NCBI RefSeq assembly: GCF_012062845.1
Contig: NZ_WWNB01000001.1
Location: 292,160-356,159 of the forward strand
Length of the DNA: 64,000 nucleotides
Direction of reading: 5' to 3'
Source of the DNA: Halomonas salinarum
GTDB taxonomy: Bacteria > Pseudomonadota > Gammaproteobacteria > Pseudomonadales > Halomonadaceae
Below, one piece after another: positions 1 to 9,465 of this stretch. The notes under the pieces are model-generated. The model was not told where the DNA came from. It worked only from the letters and a program-made list of their open reading frames with translations, and searched no databases. The position numbers and the translations under genes were made by a program. Within the stretch, counting starts at the first letter, position 1, and each line of letters opens with the position of its first letter.

Positions 1-486
1 CTGCACTCAAGTCTCGGCCAGACCATGACCACCTGCGGCATGATCATCTGGATCGGCATCGGCGCCGCGGCGCTGGTCGGGGTCTATAACCTGATGGGCG
101 GCAACCGTTTCATCTCGGGGATGATCATGGGGCTCGATGTGGCGCCCATCGTGATCATTCTGGTGATGATGGCGATCCTTTTGGTGCTGGGCATGTTCCT
201 CGACTGGATTGGCGTTGCCATGCTGACCCTACCGATCTTCGTGCCGATCGTGGTGGAGCTCGGCTACAGCCCGATCTGGTTCGGCATCCTGTTCGCGGTC
301 AACATGCAGGTTTCCTTCCTGTCACCCCCCTTCGGGCCGGCCGCCTTCTACCTCAAGGGTGTGGCGCCGCCCGAGGTCAGCCTCAAGGACATCTTCATCG
401 CAGTACTGCCCTTCATTGGCCTGCAACTTTGCGTCCTGTTCGCGCTGCTGTTCTGGCCCAACCTGGCCATGTGGCTGGTGGGCTAA
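1..486 (+). CDS. TRAP transporter large permease (DctM family), 3' part
   Basis: This is the C-terminal 161 residues of a gene that begins left of the window; the frame is open from base 1. It is very hydrophobic with about four membrane segments. A conserved DctM-type stretch (MFLDWIGVAML, then VNMQVSFLSPPFGPAAFYLKG near residues 101-120) identifies the large membrane subunit of a tripartite ATP-independent periplasmic transporter, which takes up organic or sugar acids using an ion gradient. The next genes on the same strand degrade sugar acids, so an aldonate or similar acid is a plausible substrate, but the substrate-binding subunit is outside the window. The family call is firm and the substrate is inference. 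Confidence 0.88.
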   Translation: MHSSLGQTMTTCGMIIWIGIGAAALVGVYNLMGGNRFISGMIMGLDVAPIVIILVMMAILLVLGMFLDWIGVAMLTLPIFVPIVVELGYSPIWFGILFAVNMQVSFLSPPFGPAAFYLKGVAPPEVSLKDIFIAVLPFIGLQLCVLFALLFWPNLAMWLVG

Positions 487-613
487 GCGGTAGGACCAAC
501 ATACAACCCTTAATGTTGTACATAAACCGAGATCCGGCGCTATGATGGGGGTACTTGATGCTCGACTGGCGCCTGACACTCCTTTCTTCTCCTGGACGTC
601 GAGGAAACCTGCA

Positions 614-1600
614 ATGCGAATCATCCAATGTCTGCACCAGGGCGAGCCCCGCGCCGCCATGGTCGAAAACGAGCATACGGTCCGCCTGCTTGAGGCCGAC
701 ACCTACACCCTGGCTCGGCGTGCCATCGCCAACAGCCAGCCTCTGACTGAGGTGATCGAGGCAGCGCTGACCGAGACACGGCTCGACTATCAGCAGCTGG
801 TCGACGAGGCGCGCCTGTTGCCGCCGCTGACCCACGCCGACCCGGCGCATTGCCTGGTCACCGGCACCGGCCTGACCCACCTGGGCAGCGCCGATACCCG
901 CTCAGCGATGCACGCCAAGGCGCAAGCCGACGAGTCCGAGCTGACCGACTCGATGCGCATGTTCAAGCTCGGCGTGGAAGGCGGCAAGCCCGCCGCCGGC
1001 GAGACCGGTGCTCAGCCGGAGTGGTTCTACAAGGGCGATGGCGACTGCGTGGTGGCCCCGGAAGCGGCACTGCCCGTACCGGCCTTCGCCGAAGACGCCG
1101 GCGAAGAGCCGGAGCTTGCAGGCCTCTACGTGAACGGCGATGACGGTCGCCCCTGGCGGGTCGGCTACGCCATCGGCAATGAGTTCTCCGACCACGTCAC
1201 CGAGCGTTTCAACTACCTGTGGCTGGCCCACTCCAAGCTGCGCCACTGCAGCTTCGGTCCGGAACTGCTGGTCGGCGAGCTGCCCGACAACCTGGAAGGC
1301 ACCAGCCGCATCGTGCGCGACGGCGAAACCCTATGGGAAAAACCCTTCCTCACCGGTGAGGCCAACATGGCGCACAGCCTGGCCAATCTCGAGCATCATC
1401 ACTTCAAGTACGCCGGTTTCCGGCGCCCCGGCGACGTTCATGTGCACTTCTTTGGCACCGCGACGTTGAGCTTCGCCGACGGCGTTGAGACCCGTGACGG
1501 CGATCGCTTCGAGATCGCCCTGCCGGCCTTCGGTCGAACGCTGCGCAACCCACTGACGTTCGCGACCGAAGACACCGCATCCCCCATTCATTCCCTGTAA
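614..1600 (+). CDS. FAH-superfamily sugar-acid enzyme, AraD1/GguC type
   Basis: A 328-residue protein resembling the GguC/AraD1 branch of the fumarylacetoacetate hydrolase superfamily. The FAH core is visible as [13 protein letters not shown] around residue 88 and GNEFSDH near residue 197, with acidic metal-ligand candidates. Members occur beside arabinose/galactose ABC importers (gguAB in Agrobacterium) and are thought to dehydrate 2-keto-3-deoxy sugar acids such as 2-keto-3-deoxy-L-arabonate. The ATG at 614 was chosen because a GAGGAAA sits upstream; an in-frame start at 542 would add an unconserved leader. It is followed 14 bases later by an aldehyde dehydrogenase and then a second FAH-fold gene, so these three form one operon. 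The exact substrate is inferred. Confidence 0.82.
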   Translation: MRIIQCLHQGEPRAAMVENEHTVRLLEADTYTLARRAIANSQPLTEVIEAALTETRLDYQQLVDEARLLPPLTHADPAHCLVTGTGLTHLGSADTRSAMHAKAQADESELTDSMRMFKLGVEGGKPAAGETGAQPEWFYKGDGDCVVAPEAALPVPAFAEDAGEEPELAGLYVNGDDGRPWRVGYAIGNEFSDHVTERFNYLWLAHSKLRHCSFGPELLVGELPDNLEGTSRIVRDGETLWEKPFLTGEANMAHSLANLEHHHFKYAGFRRPGDVHVHFFGTATLSFADGVETRDGDRFEIALPAFGRTLRNPLTFATEDTASPIHSL

Positions 1601-1614
1601 ACCCAGGAGGCTTT

Positions 1615-3192
1615 ATGACACTGGAAGGCAAACAACTGATCGGCCAAAGCGCCGTGACCGCCAATGGCGCGGCGATCAACGCCATCAATCCCGCCACCGG
1701 CGAGACCCTGTCGCCGGCCTATGCTGCCGGCGGCAAGGCCGAGGTCGACAAGGCCTGTGAGCTCGCCTGGGCGGCCTTCGGTACGTATCGCGAGACTGGC
1801 CTCGAGGCGCGGGCACGCTTCCTCGAGACCATCGCCGACGAGATCGAGGCCATCGGTGATGCGCTGATCGAGCGTGGCGTGGCCGAATCCGGCCTGCCGC
1901 AAGCTCGCCTGCAGGGCGAGCGCGGCCGTACCTGCGGCCAGCTGCGTCTGTTCGCCTCCGTGGTGCGTGCCGGCGAATGGCTCGACGTGCGTATCGACCC
2001 GGCGCTGCCCGAGCGCGAACCGATGCCGCGTGTCGACCTGCGTCAGCGCCACATCGGCCTGGGCCCGGTCGCCGTCTTCGGTGCCTCCAACTTCCCGCTG
2101 GCCTTCTCTGTGGCCGGCGGCGATACCGCCTCGGCCCTGGCCGCTGGCTGCCCGGTGGTCGTCAAGGCGCACTCCGCGCATCCCGGCACCTCTGAGCTGG
2201 TCGGCCGCGCCGTGCAACGCGCCGTCGCCAAGTGCAACCTGCCCGAAGGCGTGTTCTCGCTGGTGTACGGCTCCGGCCGTGAAGTGGGTCAGGGCCTGGT
2301 CCGCGATGCGCGCATCAAGGCGGTCGGCTTCACCGGCTCGCGCAGCGGCGGCACCGCATTGGTGCAAGCCGCCCAGGAGCGTCCCGAGCCGATCCCGGTC
2401 TATGCCGAGATGAGCTCGATCAACCCGGTGTTCCTGCTGCCCGAGGCCCTGAAGAGCCGCGCCAAGGAACTGGGCGAAGCCTTCGTCGGCTCGCTCAACA
2501 TGGGCGCCGGCCAGTTCTGCACCAACCCGGGCCTGGTGATCGCCCAGCAGGGTGAGGGTCTGGAGGCGTTCCTTGACGCCGCCGGCGAGGCGGTCAAGGG
2601 TGCTCCGGCCCATACCATGCTGACCCCGGGCATCCATGACGCCTACACCCAGGGTGTCGAGGGCCTGACGCAAAGCAGCCATGCCCGCGAAGTAGCGCGT
2701 GGTCCGGTCGGCGACGGCCCCCACACCTGCCAGGTCGGGCTGTTCGTCGCCAAGGCGGCCGACTTCCTGACCGACGACGCCCTGCAGGCCGAGGTCTTCG
2801 GTGCCACCTCACTGGTGATCGAATGCGCCGATCAGGCCGAAGTGGCACGCGTGGCCGAGCATCTGGAAGGCCAGCTGACCGCGACCCTGCAGATGGACGA
2901 TGGCGACCTGGACGCTGCCCGCGGCCTGTTGCCGATCCTCGAGCGTCGCGCCGGCCGCGTGATGGCCAACGGCTGGCCGACCGGCGTCGAGGTCTGCCAT
3001 GCCATGGTGCACGGCGGCCCCTATCCGGCGACCTCTGACTCGCGCACCACCTCGGTGGGCAGTGCCGCGATCCATCGCTTCCTGCGTCCGGTGTGCTACC
3101 AGAACCTGCCCCAGGGCCTGTTGCCCGAAGCGCTGCGCGACGGTAACCCGGAAGGCGTCAGCCGCCTGGTCGATGGCAAGCGTGAGGCCTGA
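1615..3192 (+). CDS. NADP-dependent aldehyde dehydrogenase, 2,5-dioxovalerate (ketoglutaric semialdehyde) type
   Basis: A full-length aldehyde dehydrogenase of 525 residues. The catalytic cysteine is C302 in [10 protein letters not shown] and the general base is E265 in YAEMSSINP; the cofactor-binding stretch [14 protein letters not shown] precedes them. This longer subfamily (about 520 residues) includes alpha-ketoglutaric semialdehyde dehydrogenases, which complete oxidative pentose and aldarate pathways by making 2-oxoglutarate. An AGGAGG lies just upstream of the ATG. It sits between two FAH-fold dehydratase-like genes, which is exactly where this last step would be expected. Substrate assignment rests on family and context. 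Confidence 0.9.
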   Translation: MTLEGKQLIGQSAVTANGAAINAINPATGETLSPAYAAGGKAEVDKACELAWAAFGTYRETGLEARARFLETIADEIEAIGDALIERGVAESGLPQARLQGERGRTCGQLRLFASVVRAGEWLDVRIDPALPEREPMPRVDLRQRHIGLGPVAVFGASNFPLAFSVAGGDTASALAAGCPVVVKAHSAHPGTSELVGRAVQRAVAKCNLPEGVFSLVYGSGREVGQGLVRDARIKAVGFTGSRSGGTALVQAAQERPEPIPVYAEMSSINPVFLLPEALKSRAKELGEAFVGSLNMGAGQFCTNPGLVIAQQGEGLEAFLDAAGEAVKGAPAHTMLTPGIHDAYTQGVEGLTQSSHAREVARGPVGDGPHTCQVGLFVAKAADFLTDDALQAEVFGATSLVIECADQAEVARVAEHLEGQLTATLQMDDGDLDAARGLLPILERRAGRVMANGWPTGVEVCHAMVHGGPYPATSDSRTTSVGSAAIHRFLRPVCYQNLPQGLLPEALRDGNPEGVSRLVDGKREA

Positions 3193-3202
3193 GGAGACGC
3201 CC

Positions 3203-4366
3203 ATGACCGCTCCTACCGCGATAGCGTTGCCCGATGATGCCGACCAGGCGCTACTGGTCGGTCGGGTATGGCGCGATACGCCCCACCAGGGCCCTGCCCT
3301 GGTGGTGGTGCGCAACGGTGAGGTGCTCGATATCACGGCCAGTTGTGCCTGCATGGCCGACCTGCTCGACCGCGACGATGCGGTCGAGTTCGTGGCAACG
3401 GTCGAGGGTGAGTCCTTAGGCCCGGTCGAGGCCTTGCTTGAAAACTCGCGTCAGGACTCACCTATGGCGCCATACTTGCTCGCGCCCTGTGATGTTCAGG
3501 CGATCAAGGCCTGCGGCGTGACCTTCGCCGTCAGCCTGCTTGAGCGGGTGATCGAGGAGCAGGCCGGGGGCGATCCGGGCCGTGCCAGCGAGCTTCGCAG
3601 TGAACTCCAGGCGCTGATCGGCGACGACCTGTCGCAGATCAAGCCTGGCTCCGAAGCGGCCATGGCGCTGAAGGCGGAACTGCAGGCCCGCGAGGCCTGG
3701 TCGCAGTACATGGAAGTGGGTATCGGCCCGGACGCCGAGGTCTTCACCAAGGCGCAGCCGCTATCGGCGGTGGGCTACGGGCAAGGCGTCGGTCTGCATC
3801 CGGGCTCGAAGTGGAACAACTCGGAGCCTGAGATCGTGATGGCGGTCGACGCCGCCGGTCGTGCCAGAGGCGCAACGCTTGGTAACGACGTCAATCTTCG
3901 CGACGTCGAGGGCCGCAGCGCCCTGCTGCTGGGCAAGGCCAAGGATAACAACGCCTCCTGTGCGCTTGGCCCCTTCATCCGCCTGTTCGATGAGCGCTTC
4001 ACCCTGGACACGGTGCGTAAGGCACGGGTGTCGCTGCGCATCGAAGGCGATGATGATGGTTTTGTGCTGGATGACGGAAGCGACATGGCCGAGATCAGCC
4101 GCGACCCGCTGGACCTGATCGCCCAGACCATCGGCGATCACCATCAGTACCCCGACGGGGTGATGCTGTTCCTGGGCACCATGTTCTCGCCGATTCAGGA
4201 CCGCGACGGCCAAGGGCAAGGCTTCACTCATCACCTCGGTGATACGGTAACCATCGCCACGCCATCGCTTGGCGCACTGGTCAACCGCGTCGACCGCTCT
4301 GACCGGCTGCCACCCTGGACCTTCGGCATTCGCCAGTGGCAGGCCCATATGGCCAAGGGGCGCTGA
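3203..4366 (+). CDS. FAH-family protein, XylX-like 2-keto-3-deoxy-pentonate dehydratase candidate
   Basis: A 387-residue FAH-superfamily protein, clearly different from the AraD1-like protein at 614-1600. The C-terminal half carries the FAH core: GIGPDAEVFTKAQP, then GSKWNNSEPEIVMAVD, then GNDVNLRDVEGRSALLLGKAKD, which contain the acidic metal ligands. Length and layout match Caulobacter XylX, the 2-keto-3-deoxy-D-xylonate dehydratase of the Weimberg pathway. The ATG at 3203 follows GAGGAGA and lies 10 bases after the dehydrogenase stop codon; the longer open frame from 2999 overlaps that gene and is rejected. It could act on the arabonate or xylonate intermediate. Last gene of the operon, before a strong terminator. 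Confidence 0.82.
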   Translation: MTAPTAIALPDDADQALLVGRVWRDTPHQGPALVVVRNGEVLDITASCACMADLLDRDDAVEFVATVEGESLGPVEALLENSRQDSPMAPYLLAPCDVQAIKACGVTFAVSLLERVIEEQAGGDPGRASELRSELQALIGDDLSQIKPGSEAAMALKAELQAREAWSQYMEVGIGPDAEVFTKAQPLSAVGYGQGVGLHPGSKWNNSEPEIVMAVDAAGRARGATLGNDVNLRDVEGRSALLLGKAKDNNASCALGPFIRLFDERFTLDTVRKARVSLRIEGDDDGFVLDDGSDMAEISRDPLDLIAQTIGDHHQYPDGVMLFLGTMFSPIQDRDGQGQGFTHHLGDTVTIATPSLGALVNRVDRSDRLPPWTFGIRQWQAHMAKGR

Positions 4367-4433
4367 GACGACGCCTTCGTTCCTTTTGCCCCACCAACAC
4401 CTGATCAAACCCACACACAACGACACCAACAAA

Positions 4434-4459
4434 AGGGGCGGCCCCAACGGGCCGCCCCT
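4434..4459 (+). terminator. Rho-independent terminator of the sugar-acid operon
   Basis: Perfect 11-bp stem AGGGGCGGCCC / GGGCCGCCCCT with a 4-base loop, followed by a T-rich stretch. It lies 68 bases after the FAH gene stop and also separates the two convergent operons. Confidence 0.9.
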
Positions 4460-4559
4460 CTTTCGTTCATTCCTACCTCTTCGCTCGCCTTTCTTTTGTT
4501 CGCCCTAGAGCCTTGCGTGCTGCCGTAAACGTCTTAGCTGAGACCCCGTAGTGACCCGC

Positions 4560-5474
4560 TCAGGAGCGTGAACGCGACACATCAGATGAAGCATTCACAC
4601 CGAAGGGGGTGGCCGCCATGCCCCTGACACCGGGTCTGACGCGGAACAACCCGCCGGCCAGGCCCTCGGCATCTCGCTCCTCTGCCGCGGTGGTGATATA
4701 GAGCTCATCCAGATTGGGGCCACCGAAGGCACAAGAGGTAACCCGCGAGGCGGGCAGCGGCAATGTCTCGTCGAGACGGCCGTCGGGGGCGAAGCGGCTC
4801 ACACGACCGCCCTCCCAGTGCGCCACCCAGAGCCCGCCTTCGGCGTCACAGGTCATGCCGTCGGGAAAGCCCTGAGTCTCGCTTAAGCGGATATGCTCGC
4901 GCTTATTCGACAGTGAACCATCGGCGGCAAGATCGAAGGCGTAAATCACGCGGCGCGGGGTGTCGCTGTGATAGAGGGTGCGGCCATCCGGTGCAATCGC
5001 CGGTCCATTGGCGACGCGATAGCCATCATCGTGGCGCTGCAGTTGCCGCCCCGTCAGGCAGTAAAGCGAACCGCTGGCATCGACGGCGGCATCGTCCATG
5101 GAGCCGAACCACAACCGCCCTTCACGGTCGATCTTGGCGTCATTGAAGCGATTGCCCGTGGGCTCGTCTTCTGGTGTGGGCCAAACCGCGACACACTGCG
5201 GCCCGCTCGCTTCGAGGCGCAGATGCACCAGGCGAGAACGCAGGCCGGCAATAAAGCCGTCGCCGTCGTCACGGGGCGCCAACCAGCAGCAGGCCTCACC
5301 CAGCGGCCAGTCATGCGTCGCGCCGCTTTCTGGATCGAATGCCAACAGCCGGGCACCCAGGATATCGACGAACAGCAGCTGCCCCGCACTACCCCTCTCG
5401 GGGCACCAGAGCGGGCCTTCACCCAGTCGAGCACGCGCCGGCCATACACATTCCAGTGTCGAGGCATCGAGCAT
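4560..5474 (-). CDS. SMP-30/gluconolactonase/LRE family sugar lactonase
   Basis: A 304-residue six-bladed beta-propeller lactonase. Recognisable family landmarks are the N-terminal LGEGPLW with the metal-binding Glu, NRFNDAKIDREGRLWFGSM, and SDTPRRVIYAFD followed by FPDGMTCDAEGGLWVAHW, carrying the Asn and Asp metal ligands. It hydrolyses sugar-1,5 or 1,4-lactones to aldonic acids, in this context probably arabino- or xylono-lactone. The start at 5474 was preferred because AAGGAGA lies just upstream; the frame extends 10 codons further without a site. It is the last gene of an operon with araF, araG and araH, placing the lactone-opening step with pentose import. Confidence 0.88.
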   Translation of the reverse strand: MLDASTLECVWPARARLGEGPLWCPERGSAGQLLFVDILGARLLAFDPESGATHDWPLGEACCWLAPRDDGDGFIAGLRSRLVHLRLEASGPQCVAVWPTPEDEPTGNRFNDAKIDREGRLWFGSMDDAAVDASGSLYCLTGRQLQRHDDGYRVANGPAIAPDGRTLYHSDTPRRVIYAFDLAADGSLSNKREHIRLSETQGFPDGMTCDAEGGLWVAHWEGGRVSRFAPDGRLDETLPLPASRVTSCAFGGPNLDELYITTAAEERDAEGLAGGLFRVRPGVRGMAATPFGVNASSDVSRSRS

Positions 5475-5546
5475 CACCGTCTCCTTACCATAAAGGGGCG
5501 CCACTTCTGTCCCCGCCGCCTTCCAACGGGGCGGGGACAGGAGACG

Positions 5547-6560
5547 TCAGGACTGCTGTCGCCGAGTCTGCTTCCAGCGGTCAAACATCACCGCCAAGAG
5601 CAGGATGGCGCCACGCACCAGGTACTGATAGAAGGTCGGCACGTTGAGCAGGCCCATGGCATTCTGCACACAGCCCATGATCAACACCCCGACCAGCACA
5701 CCAGTGATCGAGGCGATACCCCCGGACAGCGCCACGCCACCCAACACACAGGCAGAGATCACGGCGAGCTCCAGGCCGAGTGCGGTATTGGGATCCCCAA
5801 GGCCCATGCGCGAGGTCAAAAGCACCCCGGCGATGCCGGCAACCACGCCTTGCAGACCAAAAACGATGATCTTCAAGCGACGCACATTGACCCCTGCCAG
5901 GGCGGCGGCTTCGGCGTTACCACCGGTGGCAAGCACGTTGCGTCCGAAGGACGTCATGTTGAGCAGGATACCGAAGATCACGAAGCAGGCGATCATGGTC
6001 CACACCGGAAGAGTGAGGCCCAGGAAGGAGGCACTGCCCAGATCGAAGAAGGCCGGCACGGTGATCATCACCGCATCGCCACCGGAGGTGATGTAGGCCA
6101 GGCCACGCACGAACTCCATGGCTGCCAGGGTGGCAATCAGGGAGTTGATGCCGAAGCGCGCCACCACGAAACCGTTAAAGGCCCCCACGGCACCGCCGGC
6201 CACCACCCCACCGAGCACGCCGATGAAGACGCTACCCGAAGCGGAGGTGGCCACCGCGGCGACCACCCCGGCAAAGGCCACGATGGAAGCGACCGACAAG
6301 TCGACCTCGCCCAAGGCCAGCACCATCATCATGGTGGTGGCGATGGTACCGATCAGGGTCACCGAGAGCAGTAGCCCGATCATGTTGCGACCGGTGAAGA
6401 AGTCGGGGATGAAGACCGACAGTGCCACGAACAGCACGGCGAAGATGGCGATCAGTCCCGAGGTATCGAGAAGGGTCCGCAGCGGCTTGGTCAGCCCCTG
6501 GCGGCCCTGTGGCTGGGTCGAAGCATTGCCCTCGCCCTGCACAGTCTTTTGCGTAGTCAT
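5547..6560 (-). CDS. araH: L-arabinose ABC transporter permease
   Basis: A 337-residue integral membrane protein of the BPD_transp_2 family, with around nine to ten hydrophobic segments after a polar N-terminal 30 residues. The motif ALGEVDLSVASIVAF and the stretch GGNAEAAALAGVNVRRLK are typical of AraH/RbsC permeases. It forms the sugar channel of the importer with AraG as the ATPase and AraF as the periplasmic receptor. It lies 47 bases after araG on the same strand, in the usual araFGH order. The arabinose assignment follows from the AraF partner and from overall similarity. Confidence 0.92.
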   Translation of the reverse strand: MTTQKTVQGEGNASTQPQGRQGLTKPLRTLLDTSGLIAIFAVLFVALSVFIPDFFTGRNMIGLLLSVTLIGTIATTMMMVLALGEVDLSVASIVAFAGVVAAVATSASGSVFIGVLGGVVAGGAVGAFNGFVVARFGINSLIATLAAMEFVRGLAYITSGGDAVMITVPAFFDLGSASFLGLTLPVWTMIACFVIFGILLNMTSFGRNVLATGGNAEAAALAGVNVRRLKIIVFGLQGVVAGIAGVLLTSRMGLGDPNTALGLELAVISACVLGGVALSGGIASITGVLVGVLIMGCVQNAMGLLNVPTFYQYLVRGAILLLAVMFDRWKQTRRQQS

Positions 6561-6607
6561 AGGATTGTCTCTCGCAATAAAGGTGTTTTCAGACGCGGTG
6601 AGATGGT

Positions 6608-8101
6608 TCAGGCAGGCAGTGCCAGGCCCAGCAAGCGCTCCGGTGTCGCCTCATCGCGTGCCACGATGTCGACCAAAGCGCCATCACGCATGACCCCGAT
6701 GCGGTCGCAGATCGAGCTAACCTCGGCCAGGTCACTGGAGATCACCACCACGCTCTTGCCCTGGTCGGCCAGATCGTAGAGCAGGTTATAGATGTCGCGC
6801 CGGGCGCCGACGTCGATGCCCCGGGTCGGCTCGTCCATGACGAAAAGTTCGATCTCTTCGGACAGCCATCGCGCCAGAATCACCTTCTGCTGATTACCGC
6901 CGGACAGGGTGTTGATACGGGTCCGCGGGCCAGGCGTCTTGATGCTCAGGCGCTGGATATACTCGCGGGTATTGGCAAGCTCGAGTGATGGCTGGCGGAA
7001 GACTCCCCAACGCTTGAAGAAGCGCCGACAGCTGATGTTGAGGTTGTCGGTGACGCTTGCGATGGGAAAGATACCCTGAGACTTACGGTCCTCCGGACAC
7101 ATGGCGATGCCGGCACGAATCGCCTCGGTGGGCGAGCGGAAGTGACGCGGCTCACCACCAAAACGCACTTCACCGGCACGCGGGCGTTCGACGCCACAGA
7201 CCAGCCGCATCAGCTCACTGCGCCCGGCGCCGACCAGACCGAACAGGCCGAAAACCTCGCCTCGCCTGACATCGAAGCTGACCGGTGCATTGAGGCCCTT
7301 GCCATCGATGCCATCGATGGCCATCAGCTCGTCGCCGAGTTCCCGGGAACGGTACCCATAGACGTCCTCGATATCGCGACCCACCATTTCACTGACCAGG
7401 GTGTCCTGGTCGAGCGAGTCGAGGCTTTCATGGGTGCGGATGTGCTTGCCGTCACGGAACACGGTGACGGCATCACACATCTCGAACACTTCTTCCATGC
7501 GGTGCGTGACATACAGCACCACGCGTCCCTCGTCGCGCAGACGATTGACGATACGCTTGAGCTGGCGGATTTCCTGGACCGAGAGACTACTGGTCGGTTC
7601 GTCGAAGGCGATCACCTTGGCGTCGCGCAACAGCGCGCGGCCGATCTCGATCATCTGCTGCTGACCGATCGATAGATCGCGTACCTTGGTAGCGGGATGG
7701 ATGGCATCTTCGCCGAGGTCCCGCAGGATGCGCATGGCCTCCTCGCGCATGCGGCGACGATCAACGAAACCGGCTCGTACCGGCAATTGACCGAGCAGCA
7801 GGTTCTCGGCCACCGACAGGTTGGGCGACAGCGTCAGTTCCTGATAAATGATGGCAATACCCCGGGCCAGGGCCTCGCGGGCGTTGGCGAAGACATGGCG
7901 CTCGCCATCCAGCCACAGGGCACCTTCGGTGACGCGATTGACGCCACTGAGCACCTTGAGCAGGGTCGACTTGCCGGCACCGTTCTCGCCCATCAAGGCA
8001 TGTACCCGGCCGGCATGGGCCGAGAAACTCATCTGGTCCAGCGCACGCACTCCGGGGAACTCGACGCTGATGCCGTCGAAACGCAGATAGGGTTCTGACA
8101 T
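6608..8101 (-). CDS. araG: L-arabinose ABC transporter ATP-binding protein
   Basis: A 497-residue tandem ABC ATPase of the CUT2 sugar family. The first cassette has Walker [10 protein letters not shown] at residues 38-46 and signature [15 protein letters not shown]; the second has the normal signature [15 protein letters not shown] but, as usual in this family, a degenerate Walker A ([10 protein letters not shown]). Walker B of the second half reads [15 protein letters not shown]. The ATG at 8101 gives the standard [12 protein letters not shown] start; the upstream extension of the frame overlaps the end of araF and is rejected. It powers import through AraH. Located 58 bases after araF. Confidence 0.94.
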   Translation of the reverse strand: MSEPYLRFDGISVEFPGVRALDQMSFSAHAGRVHALMGENGAGKSTLLKVLSGVNRVTEGALWLDGERHVFANAREALARGIAIIYQELTLSPNLSVAENLLLGQLPVRAGFVDRRRMREEAMRILRDLGEDAIHPATKVRDLSIGQQQMIEIGRALLRDAKVIAFDEPTSSLSVQEIRQLKRIVNRLRDEGRVVLYVTHRMEEVFEMCDAVTVFRDGKHIRTHESLDSLDQDTLVSEMVGRDIEDVYGYRSRELGDELMAIDGIDGKGLNAPVSFDVRRGEVFGLFGLVGAGRSELMRLVCGVERPRAGEVRFGGEPRHFRSPTEAIRAGIAMCPEDRKSQGIFPIASVTDNLNISCRRFFKRWGVFRQPSLELANTREYIQRLSIKTPGPRTRINTLSGGNQQKVILARWLSEEIELFVMDEPTRGIDVGARRDIYNLLYDLADQGKSVVVISSDLAEVSSICDRIGVMRDGALVDIVARDEATPERLLGLALPA

Positions 8102-8159
8102 AGGGGCAGACTCCACAGCGGACGGACAGCCCGGCCCACCAGGGGCCGGGCAGGCAGGA

Positions 8160-9152
8160 TCAAAGGCCGAGGTCTTCGCGCACGGACTCCCAGTTATCAC
8201 GCGTCATCAGGGTGCCACCGGTCACGGTGTTGGCCTGCGGCTTTTCGCCCTCTGTGATCCACTCATAGAGGTTCTCTGCACTCTTGCGACCATGCATGGT
8301 GGAGCTCACTGCCACGGTGCCGTGGAAACCGGTGGGCGTCTCGCGGGAGAACTCGGCGAAGGCCGCCCCGGAACCGTTGATGCCCACGCCGATCACGTCC
8401 TCGGCATCGAGCCCGTACTGCTCGCTGGCGCGCACGCCGCCCAGCACACTTTCCTCATTGAGGGCGAAGATGACCCAGTGCTCAAAGTCGCCACGCTTGG
8501 CAAACACCGGCGAGGCGGCCGAGAAGGCGCTGGCGGTATCGCTGTTCTGCTGGGGCGCATCGAAGATGTTGTCTTCGGGGAAGCCTGACTCGAGCAGCGC
8601 GTCGGTCGCACCATCGGTGCGTTCCTTGGCGGTCGGCAGCTCATAGTTGGTGATGCGCAGTGCGGCAACTTCTTCAGGATCCCAGCCGCGAGCGTCCATC
8701 TCATCGGCAATGGCGTTACCGACCTGCTGGCCGATCTTGTAGCCGGACATACCCAGATGCGGCACACCCTCCATGGGTTCGCCGTCGGGGCCGACGAAGC
8801 GGTCATCAACGGTGACCACCTTCATGTCGTACTGCTTGGCGCGATTCATGATCGCAGGCCCCAGCCGCACGTCCGGTGGGCAGATCACGAAACCCTGAGC
8901 GCCCTGGGCGTGGAGGTTGTCGATGGCGCTCAGCACCTGCTGGCCATCCTCACCGGCCAGACGCACCACCTCAAAACCTTCCTCTTCGCCCAGCTCAGAG
9001 GCGGCTTTCTGCTCATTGATAAACCAGGCCTGTTCGGGTTTTTTGACGATGAAGCCAATCGTGACGTCATCCTGCGCCTGGGCACTACCCAGCGAGGCGA
9101 GAGCGATGGCGCCACCAAGCGCCAGGCGAGCGAAACGCGATGTGAGTGTCAT
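8160..9152 (-). CDS. araF: L-arabinose-binding periplasmic protein
   Basis: A 330-residue type I periplasmic binding protein. A Sec signal peptide covers about residues 1-27 and ends in ASLGSAQA. The mature part closely follows E. coli AraF landmarks: [57 protein letters not shown], and [14 protein letters not shown] with [11 protein letters not shown]. It delivers arabinose, and possibly galactose, to AraGH. The start at 9152 follows AAGGAGAG. First gene of the araFGH-lactonase operon; its promoter must lie in the 270 bases before the galM terminator. Confidence 0.93.
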   Translation of the reverse strand: MTLTSRFARLALGGAIALASLGSAQAQDDVTIGFIVKKPEQAWFINEQKAASELGEEEGFEVVRLAGEDGQQVLSAIDNLHAQGAQGFVICPPDVRLGPAIMNRAKQYDMKVVTVDDRFVGPDGEPMEGVPHLGMSGYKIGQQVGNAIADEMDARGWDPEEVAALRITNYELPTAKERTDGATDALLESGFPEDNIFDAPQQNSDTASAFSAASPVFAKRGDFEHWVIFALNEESVLGGVRASEQYGLDAEDVIGVGINGSGAAFAEFSRETPTGFHGTVAVSSTMHGRKSAENLYEWITEGEKPQANTVTGGTLMTRDNWESVREDLGL

Positions 9153-9465
9153 GCTGACTCTCCTTGAGCCCCTCATGGGGGAGATTATTGTCGTTGTGGG
9201 TTAGCTATCACTACGAAGCTACGGAATGGGTCCGATAACACCCCTTACCCTAGCCAGCTCAAGGTATAACCATCTAATACCCATAATCGCTACATCTGAT
9301 ATATTTTTTGATATGACATGAATAGCGTCCCACACAGGCTGTGGGATCAGCCCTTGATACGCTCTCGGCGCCACGGGACTAAAGTGGCAAATCGGTAGAG
9401 GGAAAAGGCCATGCCCACAGCAAGAAGCCGCCCCGTGGGCGGCTTCAAGGGGCTAGCTATGATGC
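9153..9465 (-). promoter_or_regulatory. araFGH upstream region
   Basis: A 313-base gap between araF and the end of the epimerase gene, both leftward. It contains an AT-rich stretch around 9288-9320 that could hold the araF promoter and, at its right end, the terminator of the upstream gene. A short inverted repeat CCCACA-N7-TGTGGG at about 9330-9348 could be an operator. I see no gene here. Promoter placement is inference. Confidence 0.4.
9423..9445 (-). terminator. Terminator of the aldose 1-epimerase gene
   Basis: Perfect 10-bp stem GAAGCCGCCC / GGGCGGCTTC with a 3-base loop, 20 bases past the leftward galM stop codon. The T tract is short on either strand, so strength is uncertain. Confidence 0.7.

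Noticed and set aside
4968..6374. 468-codon plus-strand frame opposite araH and the lactonase
   Set aside because: Mirror of two well-supported genes, rich in His, Gly and Gln repeats as expected for such shadows.
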